Source: Symsagittifera roscoffensis (taxonomy: Eukaryota > Xenacoelomorpha > Acoela > Convolutidae). From it: DNA of 64,000 nucleotides. The position numbers and the translations under genes were made by a program. Below the pieces are notes generated by a model. That model did no database searches. It had not been told where the DNA came from and saw only the letters and a program-made list of their open reading frames with translations. Shown in pieces: positions 45,601-56,689 of the stretch (the stretch's first letter is position 1; each line of letters starts with the position of its first letter). The stretch covers positions 27,671,254 to 27,735,253 of the forward strand of contig NC_087065.1 of NCBI RefSeq assembly GCF_963678635.1, written 5' to 3'.

Positions 45601-47677
45601 GCAGCGAAAACCTACTTATTTCGTCCAGTTGATCTTTGTTCGTTTTTGACCGTTTTAGTTGCCATAGCGACCGTGAAGAGATGAGTTTTGTACTTCTGTA
45701 GTTCTAGAATATTCTAGAAAATCTCCGTTCCGGTTGAGCAAATTTTTGAAATCTAGCCTGCTGCTCATGCAGTCTAAAGCTTTGTGAAAGGAATCAATTG
45801 TTGCTACTACAAGTTTTTTGTCTAAATCGGGTAAGGTTTATGATATGTTTTGTTTTATCTGTTCCCATCAAGGGCTGATGTCAAGAGTTTGTGCTCAGTT
45901 GCAATGATAAATTATTTTCCTAACAGGTAGTGTTTGTACCTGTCAACTGCCCAAGCAACCGCGATTTGTTCTAATTTCATCTGTAGATTTTTTTGTTGAT
46001 ATTTGGGTATCTAGATGCAAAAAAAATTGAGCCAAATCCCCCTCGTCTGTTTGTTGTTCTACGATGGCACCCAGACCATTGTGGCAGGCGTCGCAATTAA
46101 ATCTTGTATTTCTTTTCGCATCATAACAATTTTTTTTTCTTTTGAGATATTTGCAACTGCTTTTTTGATACTCTCAAAACAACTGTGTGTTTTTCCGCCA
46201 CTCGATTTTTCCTACTGACAGATTCATGGTTTTTGGCTTTTTCTTTAAATTCTTTTCTTTAAAGAGTGTTCTGTTTTTGTATATAAGACTTGCTGCATTT
46301 GGAATGAATTTTGATAACTGATTTATAATAACAAGGAATGATCTGTTAGGTGATGGCCTAACCAATTTACTTAATTCCTGAAAAATTAGAACTTGGAAAT
46401 TTTCAATGCCAATTTTTCTTCATCCAGGTTTTACAAAATCTTATTGTTGCATGTTCTAATTCCTCTCCTTTTGAAACAATGAGGATTTTTGCATGAATAA
46501 TCGCTCTGTCCGTGGATTTTTAGAATTTGGCCGGCATATCTGCTAAGCCGTAAAAACTTGTCAGGAATCTATATGTTCCTATAGCATTACCATCTAGAAT
46601 ATTAAAGTTGCACTGTCGAGCTGTATCTGCAGCCAACCTAAGTTGACTTTAAGCATACTTTTGGTCAAGTACAAAGAAGTATTGCGTGCCCGTTTTTCTG
46701 CTGTGTTAATTTGACTAACTCCGTCTATTTTTTCGTCGACGTTTGGTATTTAGTACTTGTTTTTGAACAGTTGCCTATTAACTGGCTTCGCATCTAACGC
46801 CAGTTTTATCGAGTCACTTTTTTTCACTGTTTTTGCAATTGGTGCAAATAAAACAATCACTGGTACATTTGTCCGGTTTCGTGATGGGACTTTGCGATAG
46901 TAACTTCTGTAGTTTAGGTTGCACCTTATCTTGTATGAGAATTGGTACCCTTCTCTTGAATTTGATAAATGGGGTATTTGAATTTTGGAATTCCTTGTCT
47001 TTCAAACGAGTCTTTGAATGGTTTGAAAATTCTGACTGCTCGGACAGTAGCATTTCATGTCTTGACAATTCGTTTGAGGCCGGTCTTTCTATGATAGATA
47101 TGCCCACTTGCCCTGGAGGTCCAGACCCATTATGCATCTAGTTCTGCGTTTTGTGACTAGGATCGAGGCTCCCTTCACCTCACAGCCTGCCGTTCGTAAG
47201 TCCGGTCTGTCTTCACTTCCCCCGATATAAGGATCGGTTGTTTGTTGTAATCCACAAATTGAGCCGTCAGGTTTAGTTTTTTGCCTGAATGAATTTTGCT
47301 TTTATTTGTTTTGTTGTTGCCATGTTTAAAAAGGATACTCGGCTTCCTGAACAAACACAATTTCAAACACTTCGGATGGCCTAAAATCTCTTATACCAGG
47401 TTACACTCCTCTTCTGATTTGTCATAATCTTCTGTTATTTCGTTCACCTGTTGTGAATTGCACATTTTTGCGAAAGGATCATGTGTTTTGCCGTTCTTAA
47501 ATGTCTTTCCTATGGTCGGGCAAGTTTTCAAAAGTCCACTTTCAAATGTGCGTCCCACACTTATTATAAATTTTGTATTGCCCATTTGAGTTCGCGTTTT
47601 TACAGTTGTTTTCTCTCCCCTCCATGTGAACTTTCTTAATGCTATGATTGGTTCTTGTTTTATTTTGATACCCAACT
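42668..47677 (-). pseudogene. G1 copy 3, degenerate, cut by the assembly gap
   Basis: From 47677 down on the minus strand: zinc-knuckle-like stretch (47391-47640), protease/RT start (46814-47137, with RRVPILIQDKVQPKL), thumb (46174-46365), the pre-integrase region (44723-45073), an integrase zinc-binding remnant (44640-44720, partly deleted) and the Lys-rich tail (42921-43950, longer than in copy 1 and including a Lys/Glu-rich KKSEKKKKTVHETQKEKEAK run). Frames are broken throughout. Sequence equivalent to the first ~800 bp after the PBS in copy 2 would lie in or beyond the N gap. Confidence 0.8.
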
Positions 47678-47877
47678 NNNNNNNNNNNNNNNNNNNNNNN
47701 NNNNNNNNNNNNNNNNNNNNNNNNNNNNNNNNNNNNNNNNNNNNNNNNNNNNNNNNNNNNNNNNNNNNNNNNNNNNNNNNNNNNNNNNNNNNNNNNNNNN
47801 NNNNNNNNNNNNNNNNNNNNNNNNNNNNNNNNNNNNNNNNNNNNNNNNNNNNNNNNNNNNNNNNNNNNNNNNNNNNN
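47678..47877. other. Assembly gap (200 N)
   Basis: Exactly 200 undetermined bases, most likely a placeholder of unknown true size. It falls inside G1 copy 3, so the missing part is probably the 5' end of that element and its 5' LTR. Confidence 0.97.
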
Positions 47878-48390
47878 CGCTCAAATCTTGCTTAGAAAAC
47901 CGCTCAAAAACCGCTCATTTCTTGCGGTGATTTTTGAACGGTTTTTCCAGCAAGATTTGAGCGGTTTGTGAGCGGTTTTTGAGTGGTCTTCCCGGGTCGA
48001 GGTCCCAGACTCATGTCCATACTTTCGCGACAAAACTTTGGCATGTCCAGACTTCCCAGACCAAAATTAGTTCAAAAACTTAACAAACTTTGTTAAGTTT
48101 CCCCCCTTTCAAAATCAATTTTGAAAAGCTTATATAACATTGTCATATTGCAAAGAAATTTGGCGTGGTGAAAAAATCGACAATTGTGAACAAATTTGTT
48201 CTTCATACTTTACAGCGTAACATCACGCATTAGCCGTAATAACACATAAAACAAACATAAAACTCGGTGTTTTGAAAGGGGGGGGACTGGAAAAGAGCCC
48301 AAACTTTTAATGTTTGGATCAATGAGTTGACAAAAAACCAATTTCTACATCCCACGCCCCCCCCCTCCCCATACCAGCATCATCGAAGTC

Positions 48391-48538
48391 GGCTCTTTTT
48401 CCTTCCCCCCCACCTGCAAATTTTTACATGTAAATTTGTTGACTACATTGTTGAATAGATTGACTACTCGTAAAACCACTCGTTACACTAATATATTGAA
48501 GGTCGTGTGAGGTGGGGGGGGGGGGAGGAAAAAGAGCC
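48391..48538. repeat. Inverted repeat with C-run/G-run arms
   Basis: GGCTCTTTTTCC followed by a C run and ACCT (48391-48415) pairs with AGGT, a G run and GGAAAAAGAGCC (48510-48538). A third, partial arm (GGGGGGACTGGAAAAGAGCC) lies near 48280. Confidence 0.7.
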
Positions 48539-48629
48539 TCGAAGTCTTTTAGAGATGCCAATAATGACGTCAAATGTTTTGCGCTTCAGAATGTTAGTCT
48601 ATATTTCAGATGTTAGTCTACTTTTTCAG

Positions 48630-48702
48630 GGCAGCATGGCCTAACGGATAAGGCGTCTGACTTCGAATCAGAAGATTGGGGGTTCGAATCCCTCTGTGGT
48701 CG
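48630..48702 (+). tRNA. tRNA-Arg (anticodon TCG)
   Basis: A 73-base cloverleaf: D arm GCCTAACGGATAAGGC, anticodon arm TCTGA-CTTCGAA-TCAGA with anticodon TCG, five-base variable loop, T arm with GGTTCGAATCC (B box), A box TGGCCTAACGG, and a T run directly downstream as pol III terminator. The acceptor stem (GGCAGCA with TGTGGTC) has one A-G mismatch and two G-U pairs, weaker than usual, so it may be a slightly decayed copy. No intron. Confidence 0.9.
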
Positions 48703-48930
48703 ACTTTTTATTATTAATTCTTGCGCGGTTTTTGAGCGGTTTTTTTAGATAAACCGCTCAAAACCGTTCAAATCTTGCGCGGTTTTTGAGCGGTTTTTTT
48801 AGATAAACCGTTCAAAAACCGCTCAAACCGCTCATTTTGAAGCAAGATTTTGAGCGTAATTGTCTAAAAAAACCGCTCAAACCGCTCAAATCTTGCTTCA
48901 AATTAGGTGAAAAATCTCGACTCGGGTTGA

Positions 48931-51190
48931 CGTCCCCGTGATGTTGCAATATATACGACCATTTGCATCTATAAATCTCATCTTGTAGGGCAGTGGTACT
49001 TTTGCGGTTTTACTCAACAAAATTCTTCCACTTGCTGTGTCGCCCAAGACTTGAAAACTTAATTCAGCTTTTCGCGATTTTTATCCAAGCCCAAAATTTC
49101 AGCAAGATGACTCAGAACTGGTGCTAGCATGTGAGAGGAGCACGTTATATAAAGCAGTTTTGTGTAAACTAAACGGAAGTTTTCACCGGTCAAATTATAA
49201 TAAGGAACACCATCAGATAGAAACAAGCAAAAGTTTGAATTTGGCTTTTCAAAGCCATTTTTACAAGAGCAGCCGTTATTTTTGTCTCTGTGATAATAGC
49301 ATACGGTTATCTAAACTCTATTTTTTTCGGCAAGATGAGGCTGATGTCGAGTAATCTTTAAAAATTGACTGATCAAGTAACAACTGTTCTTTGACACAAG
49401 AGCCTGTGACACAGGAGTGAATCAAGTCCGTCCAGATTTTCTACGCTTGGCTATATAATGAAATGAGAAACCTGATTCAGACGTGAATGGCCCCTGAACA
49501 GTGTTAACTTAAACACTCTGCCGTTCAACTCGATGGATTGGCTTGTTTTCGCATTTTTTGCACAGGTAGTTTCATAACAAGTTTTCATACTCTATTATTT
49601 TGTCGATTTAGAAAAGAATCTAGGCTTGAAGTGCTCTTTTTTTACTAAGCTATCATTGCTGGTTGACTGCTTAGTAATCTACTCTAAGTTATAAGTCTCA
49701 CCTTAATTCACCTAGTTTCACCTAAATTAGTTAGAAAAGAGTATGAATTTTTATAGTGCATAGTTGAGTACAAATGATTTAACCAATTAATGAACAACTG
49801 TCTTTAGTTCCAATGAGGATGGGGTCAAAACCTAGTTTTTATCTTTGAACTAACACTTCGTTTGCCTGTAGTCCGCGTCTAGATTGCTGGTTGATTTGTC
49901 CAGCTAATGCTTCTCAGAGTATTGGGTCATCAGTTCGTTTAGATCCGTGCTGCTGCTTTCATTTTTCGTGAACTTATAAAAGTTCTAAGATTGTTTTTTA
50001 ATAAATTTATAAAATAAAAAGGAACGAAAAAAAAATTATTCCGGAAAATGTTAACTCGACTGAGCGAGTTGAACTGAGAGTGGAATAAAAAAATTATGAA
50101 GATTTTAGACAGGCCCAATTTTAATGCAGGAATAATTCAAAGTACTTGTGTCTGATTCTAACCTTCATAGACTTTGTTTCATTGAATATGTTTCATCTTC
50201 TAGATGTTTGGAAAGTTTTCAGTAGTCTCATCTTTGAATTTTTTAAAATAAAAAGCCGTTATTCATTCCGTCTCTGATTTGTTGGTGTTTTTTTGTGTTT
50301 TTGTTCGGCTCCAAAGACCGGGTGTTTATCGCTCTAATGTTTGCTTTTCAAAGCAGAACATTTTAACCGGCCAGTTTTTAAGGCGACACACTTTTTCTTT
50401 GATATCGGACAAAGTAATCTGTGGAAAAATATTTAATGTTTTAAAAGGAAACCAGCGTTGAAAGAATGAAAACAATCGGACTAGTATTCAAAGGGTTGAC
50501 AAATTAAAAGTAGAAAGGAGTCCACTCTAACCTTATGTAAACAATTAGAACAATAAACTTTTATCCTCGTGTAGTATTTGCAATACTTCAATTTTCAATC
50601 TGATTCTATGAAAAATCGTCATTCCGATTGAATCGAGCAATTGATGGTTTTAACTTTACTTTCATTGTCCTCTAAACAGCATTAAAAAATTAAACTTTTT
50701 CGTGGCATCGAGAAAACCCTTTTAAAACTTGTAATTCAAGTGTAACTAAGTGCTAATTACGTTGTAAAAATTTGTTTAGAATCAGACAACCTTCATGCTT
50801 ATCAACCTTGGATTTTTCATTAGTTTGCCTAGGGTGAAATCAATGATTTTGGATTTGAGGCTCAAATACAAAAAAAAACACAGCTGAACAACATGTCATT
50901 TTTTTGTATCATTTTCATCATTTTCAATGCTAAACTAAACCGTTTGTTCCCATGATTTTGTTCTTACTTTTGAAAAGTGTTTCTGAATTTTGAAAAAAAA
51001 ATTCAAATATCTGTGCTTGGTGTGATTTTTGATTCAAGTTGAAAAAAGCAGGGATATTTTTTGACGATTAATTTCTACATTGAATTATGGTTTTTGAAGG
51101 ATTTTTATATAACAAGAGTCAGGAACATTGGTTCATTTGTGCCCAAAAAAATGGAAATAATTATTCTAAAATTGAGTTAGCAAATATATA
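48931..51190. other. Intergenic, no supported gene
   Basis: AT-rich sequence with frames up to 77 codons (49121-49354, +) that lack similarity, splice context or compositional bias. Confidence 0.45.
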
Positions 51191-51197
51191 CTCAGTA

Positions 51198-51256
51198 GAT
51201 CAGCTTGCAGATCAGATTGCAGATCAGATCTGATTGCAGATCAGATTCAGTTATTC
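51198..51256. repeat. Short minisatellite (GCAGATCAGATT)
   Basis: About four copies of a 10-14 bp unit around GCAGATCAGATT, with GATC in each unit and a central self-complementary AGATCTGAT. Confidence 0.7.
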
Positions 51257-51341
51257 AAGCTTGCATAAAACAGAAACTTTTGAAAAGACATAAAAAAAAA
51301 TTTCGGCAACATTTTTCAAAAATACGTTAAAATTAGGATAA

Positions 51342-51779
51342 AAAGCACATAGGGGTTGATCTAGGATTTTCTCGAGGGGGGGCGGACTTTCAAAAAAATT
51401 TGAAAATTTTGTCGATTTTTTTTAGGTCGACCAAATTGATTTTCCGAGCTCTCCCAAAGTACTAAAAAGACCCTGTTTTGGCTAAAACTTCTGCGCCGCA
51501 GGCAAAATTTTGATAAAAACAGGCCGTAAAGGGCAATTTTAGGCACTTTTTGAAAATTTTGACCAAAAAATTGCGTTTTTTCGGCGCGCGATCCCCCATC
51601 AAAAATAGTATATATTGGCGCTAAAGGCGCCTTTAGAAAATTTTGTGGTCCGCCAGCCAAAAATGGATATCTCAAAATAGTTCAAAGGGAAATACTTTGG
51701 GTCGGCAGTAGGCCGAATCCGTGAGTGAAAGGGGGTGACCGCCCCCTGCCTCCCTCCTAAATCCGCCCCTAGAAACACA
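51342..51779. mobile_element. hAT-type MITE, inverted relative of the 31.3 kb copy
   Basis: Termini TAGGGGTTGATCTAGG (from 51350) and the complement of TAGGGGCGGATTTAGG (to 51771) bound 422 bp. Flanks AAAGCACA and GAAACACA agree at 6 of 8 bases. The interior, inverted, shares AACTATTTTGAGATAT and TTTTGGCTG with the MITE at 31.28 kb. The 104-codon frame inside it is not a gene. Confidence 0.75.
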
Positions 51780-53875
51780 TATGTCAAAAAAGATGGTCAC
51801 GTTTTTCTGCAATCTTCTGATTATGTTACCATTCTGTTTAACTTAAACAAAAATTCATAGCACATAGCAGCCTGATTCCAGTTATCTAACGCTCAGCATG
51901 TCAAAAAATGGACTTAGCTTCATCAGCGTGCCAAACCGTCTGGACAAAAAGAAAATTCTAAGAGCATCGATTGATTTCATAAAATATATGGCCCAGCAAA
52001 AACATCCTCTCTCATTCCTATTCCAGTATCAGAACCTATGAAAATTATAGCAAATCTTTAGAAATAGGTTTCATTCAAAGTCAATATTATACTGCGATAA
52101 TACTATCAAGAATCACATTAGAGTAAAAATAATTTCTTTTATGGGTTTTCAAAAAATATTTAAGACAAAAGCTTGTACTTTAAAACAAAGTCATTCCTTT
52201 TTTCATGATGGATATAAATTTTTGCCTTTTTAGTCTTTCTGGAAAGTGTTATCCTTCCACTTTGAAAGCATTCTAACAACCCACACCCTCTGAAAGCATA
52301 TAACAACATCATCTTTATTCGAGTTAAGCGAACATATTGATTGAGACAAATTGACTTTTCTTCAAAAATCTATTATCAAAAAAATCATATGACAACACAA
52401 ACTCCAAATAATGTCTGATTTTCATCGTTTAGTATAAAATCAAACTAAATTGGCTAAATTGTGAAAATTTCTTGAGCGAGTATTACTGAAGCCCGAGATG
52501 ATGCAATAGGTTTTTCTCTGCAAAATTTGGGATGCAACGAATTTTATATCTGACTTGGATCTTCTGACGAGCTTAGCTATTTGAGACAATTACAACGAAG
52601 AAGTTTTTTGATGAATGAGGCAAACTAATAGAAAAATATTTCGTCACCGGTATGTAAAGACAAGTACATGAATATTATATTTTCTAATAAAAAACTTAAA
52701 AAAGTAAACTTAAATTTAAATTTAATAATTAATAGAGCACAGTTTTAACAATTGAAAAATTTTCCAACAATTTCATGAAAATTAACAAGACATATCTCTT
52801 CAAACTCGTTTTACACAGAAAACAGTCAAAGTTCACCTTTGCAAATACGTTTTTGCGCCAAAACAGTCAAACATTCAACTTGACCCTTATTCCAATGATA
52901 GATATAATTTTGGTTCCGGGCTTAAAGCGGAAATTGAAAAGTACCCACTGATAAACAAGAAAAAACGAGCCATGGAGTTGAAGTTATTATAAACAAGTGG
53001 ACTACAACCCATTGGACCACTAACAAAACATCTAAGAAAAACTTTTTGGTCTGAAGTTGAGTAGCGGTTTCAACGATGAAGAACGGCGTTATACAGACAG
53101 AGATAATATAGAAAATTGAGTAAAAAATTTTACATGGAATTTATTTGTTGCTTATATAAATCAACCAATGTTATTTAAATTAAACAGCATTTAACCAGTA
53201 AAAACTTTTCCAGTGAAAGTAATTAGTCCAGAGTGTTTCTCCTACTTTAATTTAAAAAATGATTTAAAAAAACTTTCTGCTACTAAGAGTGATGAACGTA
53301 GTGAAAACTCTTATATAGGTTTCGCTGATTTTTTCCAGGAAAACTCCTAAAATATTGATGCATTTAGGTATCAAGCACTTTTTGAAATCAATTGAAATTC
53401 ATCTGCTGAAAGTGATTTAAAGAGTACTATCCAAATACGAACGTGGAGAGCCTATGTAAAATCTACAAAACTAGTCCCTGTACGCCCAACTAGCAGAAAA
53501 AGGCTAGCTGTGACAATGCACTTTCGTTGAGTGAGACGTTAAGGTTGAGAAGAAGACCCACAATTTCACTTTTGATTGCTGTTATTAAGTTTTGAAACAA
53601 ACTATTTGTAAAGCTGCGGCTTTGTCTGGTCTCATCTAACAATTCCAAATATTGCCCACAGTCTCCCAATCAGATTTTGTGTTTTTGCATCCTATTCCTC
53701 GTACATTAGACAGATCAAGTCTTTGACGATAAGGTAGAATCTCACCAAAATTATAACTGTGATTGTCGCAGCGGAAACATTACAAGTGACTTTTGACTTG
53801 AACGCTTCTTCTCAAGTTTCTTCTAACGGAGTAAGTTTACATCAACCAAGCAAAAACGGCAGAGACATTGGCAAA
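51780..53875. other. Intergenic, no supported gene
   Basis: AT-rich sequence without frames above 60 codons that can be supported. Confidence 0.45.
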
Positions 53876-54500
53876 CTCTGGCTACACTAGTGGTCCAAAT
53901 TAAGCGCAAAATCAGAATTTTAGTCTCTAAAATACCAGTTTTCAATATCCACTTTGGACAACATTTACTTCGAACTTCGAAAATTTTTACATAGAACAAG
54001 AGCAAAACATCAGAGCTATCATCTATGAAATTATCAAGATATGGTTTCAAAGACTTACCAATATAGTCCGGGTCTGAAAAAGCCAGATTTCTGCACTTAG
54101 TTATTCAATCCGAGTGAGAAACTAGGAAAATACAATTTCAATAAAAGTTTCACACTGATTATTTCAATTTTCTAGCCGAGAATGTTTAATGTTGTATGAA
54201 CAACTATTTTTCTTTGCTCATTCAAGAAAAGGTTTACTACGATGCAAAAGTAAGTGCAGATGAAGAAACCTGGTATTTAAAGACCCAGATTACTTTGATA
54301 ATTTATTGGAACCAAAAATTGATAGTTTCATAGAGAGTTGTTCTGATATTTTGCTCTTGGTTTGTGTAAAAGTTGTTTCTGAAATTCGAAGGAGTTGTTG
54401 TCCAAATTGGACATTGAAAAAACAGATTTTAGAAATAAAAAACTTGAATTTGCATTTAATTTTGTCCACTAGTGTAGCTGTTTACGAGTTTTCAACAATT
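53876..54500. repeat. Imperfect palindrome of repeat R2
   Basis: Left arm about 53880-54080 (read on the minus strand) and right arm about 54270-54485 (plus strand) match along their length, to the point that both translate similarly (LDNFIDDSSDVLLLFYVK against IDSFIESCSDILLLVCVK). The loop is about 190 bp. The end AATTTTGTCCACTAGTGTAGC resembles segments at 57.13 and 58.75 kb, so this is a dispersed repeat in inverted pair form. The translated similarity hints at an old coding sequence, family unknown. Confidence 0.65.
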
Positions 54501-54564
54501 TATAATGTGAATAAGAGCTTTAATTAGTGAAACAACTATTTCCAAAGATAGCTCACTTCAATGT

Positions 54565-55660
54565 AAGTGAGCCCTCAAACATTTTGTGATCACCCCGAAT
54601 CTACTCTAAAACATCTTCAGATGGCTCGACTCTTTCAACGCCCGAGTTACATGTAATGCCTTCTCTTAATATGAAATAGTCAAACTTTTTTTATTCCAAC
54701 GGAGCGTTCATGAAATGCGATTTCACGCTCTATAACAGATTTGTCCAATCTTGGGACTTTTTCATCGCGTTTAAGTTTTTTCTCGTTTCTTTGAATCAAG
54801 AAAAACGTATCAAAATTAAAATGGTTGGTGAACCATATTGACATAAAATTGCTGATGAACCAGAAATCTCCAAAGCTTCGAATAGGTTGAACTTGAAGCC
54901 ACCTTTATCCAGTCCAATTCGTTGACAGCGTTTTTTGATCACTACATTCTTGTCAACAGAACTTTGCAAACTACCTCAAACGCTTGAAAGACCCTAGCAT
55001 GACTAGCTTTGGCGGATGTAAAAAAACAGTAAGATATTGAGTACATCAAATATTCTACTTTTTTGAAGACACCATTTTTTTTACCTTAAGCTCGTCGTAC
55101 ACGTTGACATTAAATATGAAGTTCAGTATCATCAACGAGTACCCTTCTCGACAAGTTCATAAAACAGTTCGGTTTCCTTAACGTGAGAGAAGCTTTCTTC
55201 AATTTTTGCCCATATTGCTATCTAAGACAATCTTTCGTTCTCCAGGATAAGGAAAAAAATTTGATTGTTTATTTGGAGCTCCACAATAGCCACATAGTCT
55301 TACTCAGTCCTCAACCTCGTCCACTTTTTATTTTCTCACCAACCCATTCAAAATTAAGAACCACTAAGTTTTAGCTGTAACTTTTGTATTATTTTCCTTT
55401 TCCCACTATTTCATCTACTTAAGAACATGCTTATTTTTCAATCATTTATAAAAATACCAAAAAAAAAAATCCGCGAGCTAACATTTCTCATCTTTTTTTT
55501 AAATTTAACTGAGAGCACGTTATAACCTAAAAAACTTATGTCACAACGTCTTTTTTCCAGTCGGCCCAAACCTCGTGGCCCTCAAACATTTTGTGATCGC
55601 CCCGAATCTACTCTAAAACATCTTCAGATGGCTCGACTCTTTCAACGCCCGAGTCACACG
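54565..55660 (+). repeat. 80 bp direct repeat about 1 kb apart
   Basis: GCCCTCAAACATTTTGTGATC...CATCTTCAGATGGCTCGAC...CAACGCCCGAGT occurs at about 54571-54650 and 55578-55657 with two or three differences. It contains a palindromic core (CATCTTCAGATG). The 1 kb between has no supported gene. Confidence 0.75.
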
Positions 55661-56685
55661 CAACATTTCTATCTCCAGAAAAAGCAATACAAAAGGCGCA
55701 ATACTAAATTGATGCTAACGAAATCAGTAACTTGGGACTAGAATGCCAACCAGCTAAGCAGATGAACAACAAATTAAATGACCACTTCGGAGGGAAAAGC
55801 TACAGCAAGCGAACAACTGATTAAGAGGTTCCCCTTCACTAACAAGAAACCGTAGTTTCCTGGAGCAAACAAGACCAAAGCTTGTTCAACTAGGCTTGCT
55901 TCAGCATTAAGAGACGAAGAACATATCAACCGTCTTAATGCAAAACTATCGAATGATCAAAAGAAGCATTCAATGGAGAAACGAAAACACCCTGGTGTGA
56001 AGTGAACTAAGATTGCAAACTCATGATAAATTGGTCTTTTGTCATGAAAAAATTTTTATGTTCTGATGCATTGAGCAAACATACACTGTTTCTGACATAA
56101 ACAGACATAGTACCTTTGATCTTGTATTTTTATTTTTAAATTAAAATTCAAACGCAAGATAAAACTACTTTGGCGTAAATGTTTTCTTTTTAAAAAAAAA
56201 TTCTTGCAAAAAAAAACAAGCAATCAGATCTATTGAGTATTTATTGAGCTTTTCAAGATGCCTCTGGCAACATTTTTCAACCGAAAAGTTTATCTATTTT
56301 TATACATTTCAAAATGATTTGGGAAAAAAAAAATTTCACGTTGCTTAGCTATGGAAGGAGAATGCTGAAATAATGGGGATAAACAACTGGGCTGGGGGAT
56401 GCGATTCAAAACATTTTTGGTTCTCCAAGGAAATTGGCAGGTATGAAAACCTTCTAGTTAAATTTGGTCGCTTCGCTTTCATCAGTTCTTTAAAAACTGC
56501 TCTGCCTATCCTTAATGATGAAAGGCAGGATCTTGAAAATAAGAACTAAATTTGAATACTGGCCTGCAGTTTTCTGCTAGCACAAATTTTAAATTTAATT
56601 TGAGCGATATGTAACATAAGTAATTTTTTAAGGAAGGCAAAAACTTACACCTAAAAGGAGTTACAAAAACTGAGTTTTCAGAAAA
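55661..56685. other. Intergenic, no supported gene
   Basis: Nothing recognisable. Confidence 0.4.
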
Positions 56686-56689
56686 AAGA

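Larger units (their letters stand above)
47878..48930. repeat. Inverted-motif blocks (AACCGCTCAAA) around a tRNA gene
   Basis: The motif ACCGCTCAAA and its complement TTTGAGCGGT occur many times in 47878-47985 and again in 48718-48903, in both orientations within each block, giving long imperfect hairpins. The outer sides show related sequences in inverted orientation (CCCGGGTCGAGGTCC near 47990; CTCGACTCGGGTTGAC near 48917). The 730 bp between hold a G/C-run inverted repeat and the tRNA-Arg gene. This resembles a foldback element; boundaries and target duplications were not identified because the left side abuts the gap. Confidence 0.7.

Noticed and set aside
47626-47930. Frames across the N gap
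   Set aside because: They are open only because undetermined bases cannot form stop codons.
47878-48903. CRISPR-like array
   Set aside because: The repeated word is only about 10 bp, occurs in both orientations with irregular spacing, and the sequence is eukaryotic.
51361-51675. 104-codon minus-strand frame as a gene
   Set aside because: It lies inside a hAT-type MITE bounded by terminal repeats and flanking duplications.
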